Assembly (NCBI GenBank): GCA_032718475.1
Contig: JAUCBJ010007466.1
Location: forward strand, 1-32,098
From: Nemertoderma westbladi
Lineage: Eukaryota; Xenacoelomorpha; Nemertodermatida; Nemertodermatidae
Reading direction: 5' to 3'
Length of the DNA stretch: 32,098 nucleotides
Under the pieces are notes generated by a model that searched no databases, had not been told where the DNA came from, and saw only the letters and a program-made list of their open reading frames with translations. Of the stretch, positions 29,499 to 32,098 are shown one piece after another; positions within the stretch are counted from its first letter, which is position 1; each line of letters opens with the position of its first letter. The position numbers and the translations under genes were made by a program.

Positions 29499-30640
29499 TT
29501 ATTTACTAGTATTAGGTGGAGATTTGTAGTCTCCAGACTCGTTACGAGTCTCTTCAAGAAGTACGAGACGTTGAGTCGGTCTGTCAACTGTACGACCGTC
29601 AATTGTCCGTACCGTCACAGTTCTTGTCACTCCATCCATAGATGGATGTGTGGCTAAAATTACACCTGTTATCCAGAAGCGTCTTTTTAGATTCACTTCC
29701 GCTAACAGCACGTGATCTCCCGGCTTTAATGCGCGGGTGTTATTATACCAAATTGTTCTGGCAGAAATAGAGGGCAAATAATGGTTTTGCCATATTTCCC
29801 AGAATTTGTTAGCTAGTAGTTGCGTGATTTTCCACGCTTTTCTACCGTAGCTATCGCTTTCTATTGGAATAGAAATAGGCATCAAAGTGGTCGGTGCCTG
29901 CATAAGCAGGTGCGCCGGTGTCAAAGCAAACTGAGATTGTTTGTCATCGGGTACTAATACTATTGGTCTAGTATTTAGTATTGCCTCGATTTCAACAAAC
30001 AGTGTTGTCAGTTGGTCGTCTGTCAATATGTGGTTTACTGGAATGACCTTTGCCATGGCTGTCTTTATAGATCTAATCAATCTCTCCCAGACTCCGCCTC
30101 TCCAAGGACTATCTGGAGGATTAAACTTCCAAACAATCTTGTGAGGTTGTAGTTCGTTCGAGATTTGATCATGATCTAACTTCTTAAAGGCTCTAGCAAT
30201 CTCATTTCGAGCACCAACAAAGTTTGTCCCTTGGTCTGAGTACAAGCATTTTACTAGTCCGCGTCTAGCGATAAATCGCCGCAATGCTAGTATAAACGCG
30301 TTGGTGGAAAGATCCATCACACGTTCAATATGAACTGCCCTACTGGACATACATGCGAAAATCAGTCCCCAGCGTTTTACTAGTATACGTCCACGTTTCG
30401 TATGTATGGGACCAAAGCAATCAATTCCAGTCTCTGTAAAAGGTGGTCTGAATGCTTGAAGTCGTGCTTGTGGTAGTTCACTCATTTCTTGGGTACCTAT
30501 TCTAGAATGTACCTTTTTACAAATAATACACGTACGTGTCACTGAACTTAACGCTTTTGTAAAAGCTTCTGTGGGATATAACTGGCCCCTTTTGCTTCGC
30601 AATCCAGTTTCCCCCCAGGCGCTGGAATACTCTAAAAAGG
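29499..30640 (-). CDS. int: BEL/Pao integrase, N-terminally truncated
   Basis: The 367-residue frame (30602-29499) is open upstream to about 30640. TCIICKK (Cys 25 and 28) is the second half of the zinc-binding HHCC; the His pair is missing. The catalytic triad is present: Asp 61 (TGIDCFGPI), Asp 123 (LYSDQGTNFVGA) and Glu 173 (SPWRGGVWERLIRSIK), spaced 61 and 49. ALTPAHLL and the C-terminal ALKPGDHVLLAE fit the DUF5641-type tail of BEL integrases. No internal stop is seen, so only the start is lost, where a plus-strand LTR cuts in at about 30650. Integrase would insert the element DNA; lacking its first module, this one is probably inactive. Confidence 0.9.
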
Positions 30641-30649
30641 TTCTCTAAC

Positions 30650-31819
30650 TGTATATATATTCCCCTCGCCCGCAAGGTACCGTTACAGGTGTTTTAACGG
30701 ACATAAAAGTCATTCTGCTATATACGTGTTTTGGCGGACATGGTAAGGCAAAAAACCTGTAATGCACCAACTACCTTTCACAGCTTAGCCGTGATGATTC
30801 ATATTACGACATCTAACAGCTGGTTGCTGACATGGAAACATCCATTGGACGCATAGTTCTTTGTTTGGCTTGAGCCAATCAGAGCGATTTTTCCTGTCGA
30901 CGTGTAGCTTTTCAGCCGATCATAAGGAGAGTGTTCAGTCTTACTGTTTTTTCTTGATACTTTGTTGTTATTGCTGTCTAAGCCAGAAACACCGGCTTTT
31001 TGGGAAGAACTCTAGTAAACTGCTTAAATTATCGAGAGTATAAACTGTTACCTAACTAACGAACCTAACTTAAATCACTCAATAACTCACTGATTAACGT
31101 ACTCACTTAATTTAATTGCATTAATCATATTGTCTGTACTGTTATTTTACCGTCAGTTATTAATTGTACCTATTTGTTGATGGAAATATTGCTCTTTGGA
31201 TAATACGGATAAATCACCCAAATTCCCAATTTTCTTGATACACTACAGGTTAGAGAGACCGGCTATACATAACAATTGCGATTTATATTAATGTGGTGTG
31301 TATTGAATCCAATGTTATTTAGCAGACCCTACGTGAGTCAATCGCTGCTCTCTTTATGTGTGATCAAATATACTGACGGTCGGCAGAATAGTGTGTATGA
31401 TTGTGATTGGTAACAAAGTATTTCCTAAAGAATACGCTTTATACTTCAATCATAAGCAGTAACGTTGCGTTTTAGTATAAGTCTTAGTTCTGTTTAAATA
31501 GATAAAGTGCCACGTCCTAAAGGAACTGTTAATATTTCCCGAAAGCCAATAATATCTGTCAGAGATTAATTATTAACGATCTATCGAATAATACAGTAGG
31601 TATACACTGCAACCTTACACTGCAATAATAAAATTTAAGCATCCGAATTCAGTCTCCCGGGTGTAGATCCATCGGGTGAATGATCGCGCATGGGCTGATT
31701 TCGGCTAGTGTTTTGCGTATTAGCATAAATATTGTCGTATGCTAAAGTGGTTTTAATTAACTAAAAGACATATAAATTTTGGCAGGTTAAACTGCTAAAG
31801 GTCTTCAAAAGCGCGAACA
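30650..31819 (+). repeat. LTR C, 5' LTR of another element 1-family copy
   Basis: It starts TGTATATATA and CCCGCAAGGTAC, comparable with LTR B CCCGCAAAGTAC, and ends GCGCGAACA. It is diverged from A and B by many substitutions and small indels, but colinear over its length, including the block missing from LTR B. CCAAT and CAGCTG are kept. It is complete or nearly so. Confidence 0.75.
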
Positions 31820-32098
31820 GTAACAGTTTACTTGTATTGCAGTGTAGGTATTAAATACAGTTTAATACTGTTCTGGCGAACAGTAACAGTTTACAATCTT
31901 ATTGCAGTAGGCAATAAGGTTGCAAAATACCGTAGTGACTGGTAAAACTGAACCGGTGCTTCTGTAGGTCAGTAGGCCTAACTGTCATCACCGGTACCGG
32001 TACTGCTGTACAAGTACATTTAGTATTATTCGATTTTGATTATTGTATACCGGTAGGTCTCGATATTAAATCGGGGACGCCTGGTTTTTATTGGGATT
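31820..32098 (+). mobile_element. Start of the leader of a further element, cut by window end
   Basis: The leader GTAACAG... continues as after LTR A. GCGAACAGTAACAGTTTAC occurs at 31813 and, after 63 bp, at 31876, a tandem duplication; LTR A has the same pair less well kept. TGGCGAACAGTAACAG (31874-31889) starts with TGG as tRNA primer-binding sites do. The element probably runs beyond the window. Confidence 0.65.
31874..31889 (+). promoter_or_regulatory. Candidate primer-binding site
   Basis: TGGCGAACAGTAACAG resembles the TGG-started binding sites of BEL/Pao and other arthropod LTR elements. Its distance from the LTR end by the GCGCGAACA boundary is 54 bp, so either the boundary or this call may be wrong. 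The tRNA is not identified. Confidence 0.3.

Larger units (their letters stand above)
27136..30640 (-). mobile_element. BEL/Pao-like element 3 (integrase and third ORF)
   Basis: The minus-strand order is integrase (from about 30640), a 550-bp gap, third ORF, purine tract. Upstream parts are not seen because an element 1-family LTR starts at about 30650. Gag, protease and RT probably lie beyond it outside the window, or were lost. The third-ORF motifs link it to elements 1 and 2. Confidence 0.7.

Overview
This window is a retrotransposon graveyard from a eukaryotic, probably invertebrate, genome. The evidence is AT-rich DNA with many TAGGCCTA and CCGGTACCGG runs, BEL/Pao-type LTR retroelement genes, a non-LTR reverse transcriptase, and tRNA-derived SINE heads. 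I see no convincing host protein gene. Species cannot be named from the sequence alone.

Layout. (1) 58-14492, plus strand: a long LTR element (LTR A, a 4.5 kb duplication-rich leader, a gag with breaks, a protease, the end of RNase H, a 1.6 kb AT-rich gap, a broken third ORF, a purine tract, LTR B). Its RT core and integrase are gone, so it is non-autonomous. (2) 14493-18150: non-coding DNA with a 5-unit tandem array, AT repeats, SINE heads, a 41-bp inverted repeat and an inverted minisatellite. (3) About 18150-24395, minus strand: a second BEL-like element with RT, RNase H, a third ORF, a purine tract and a probable 3' LTR. It lacks gag, protease and integrase, and its RT is split by a plus-strand LINE fragment (22292-23790). 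(4) 24396-27120: mostly AT-rich non-coding DNA with one tRNA-like SINE head and a degenerate tandem repeat. (5) 27136-30640, minus strand: a third BEL-like element with integrase (DDE intact) followed by a third ORF with three CCHC knuckles. (6) 30650-32098: the 5' LTR and leader start of another copy of the first family, apparently inserted into the integrase of element 5 and running off the window.

The most interesting point is the third ORF. In all three BEL-like elements a non-envelope reading frame sits at the usual env position, between pol and the purine tract that precedes the 3' LTR. Short motifs suggest that the three are related. The minus-strand copies carry three zinc-knuckle-like modules, and one also resembles a 3'-5' exonuclease (RNase D/WRN-type) fold. 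I do not recognise this protein as a described BEL/Pao accessory gene. All copies are broken.
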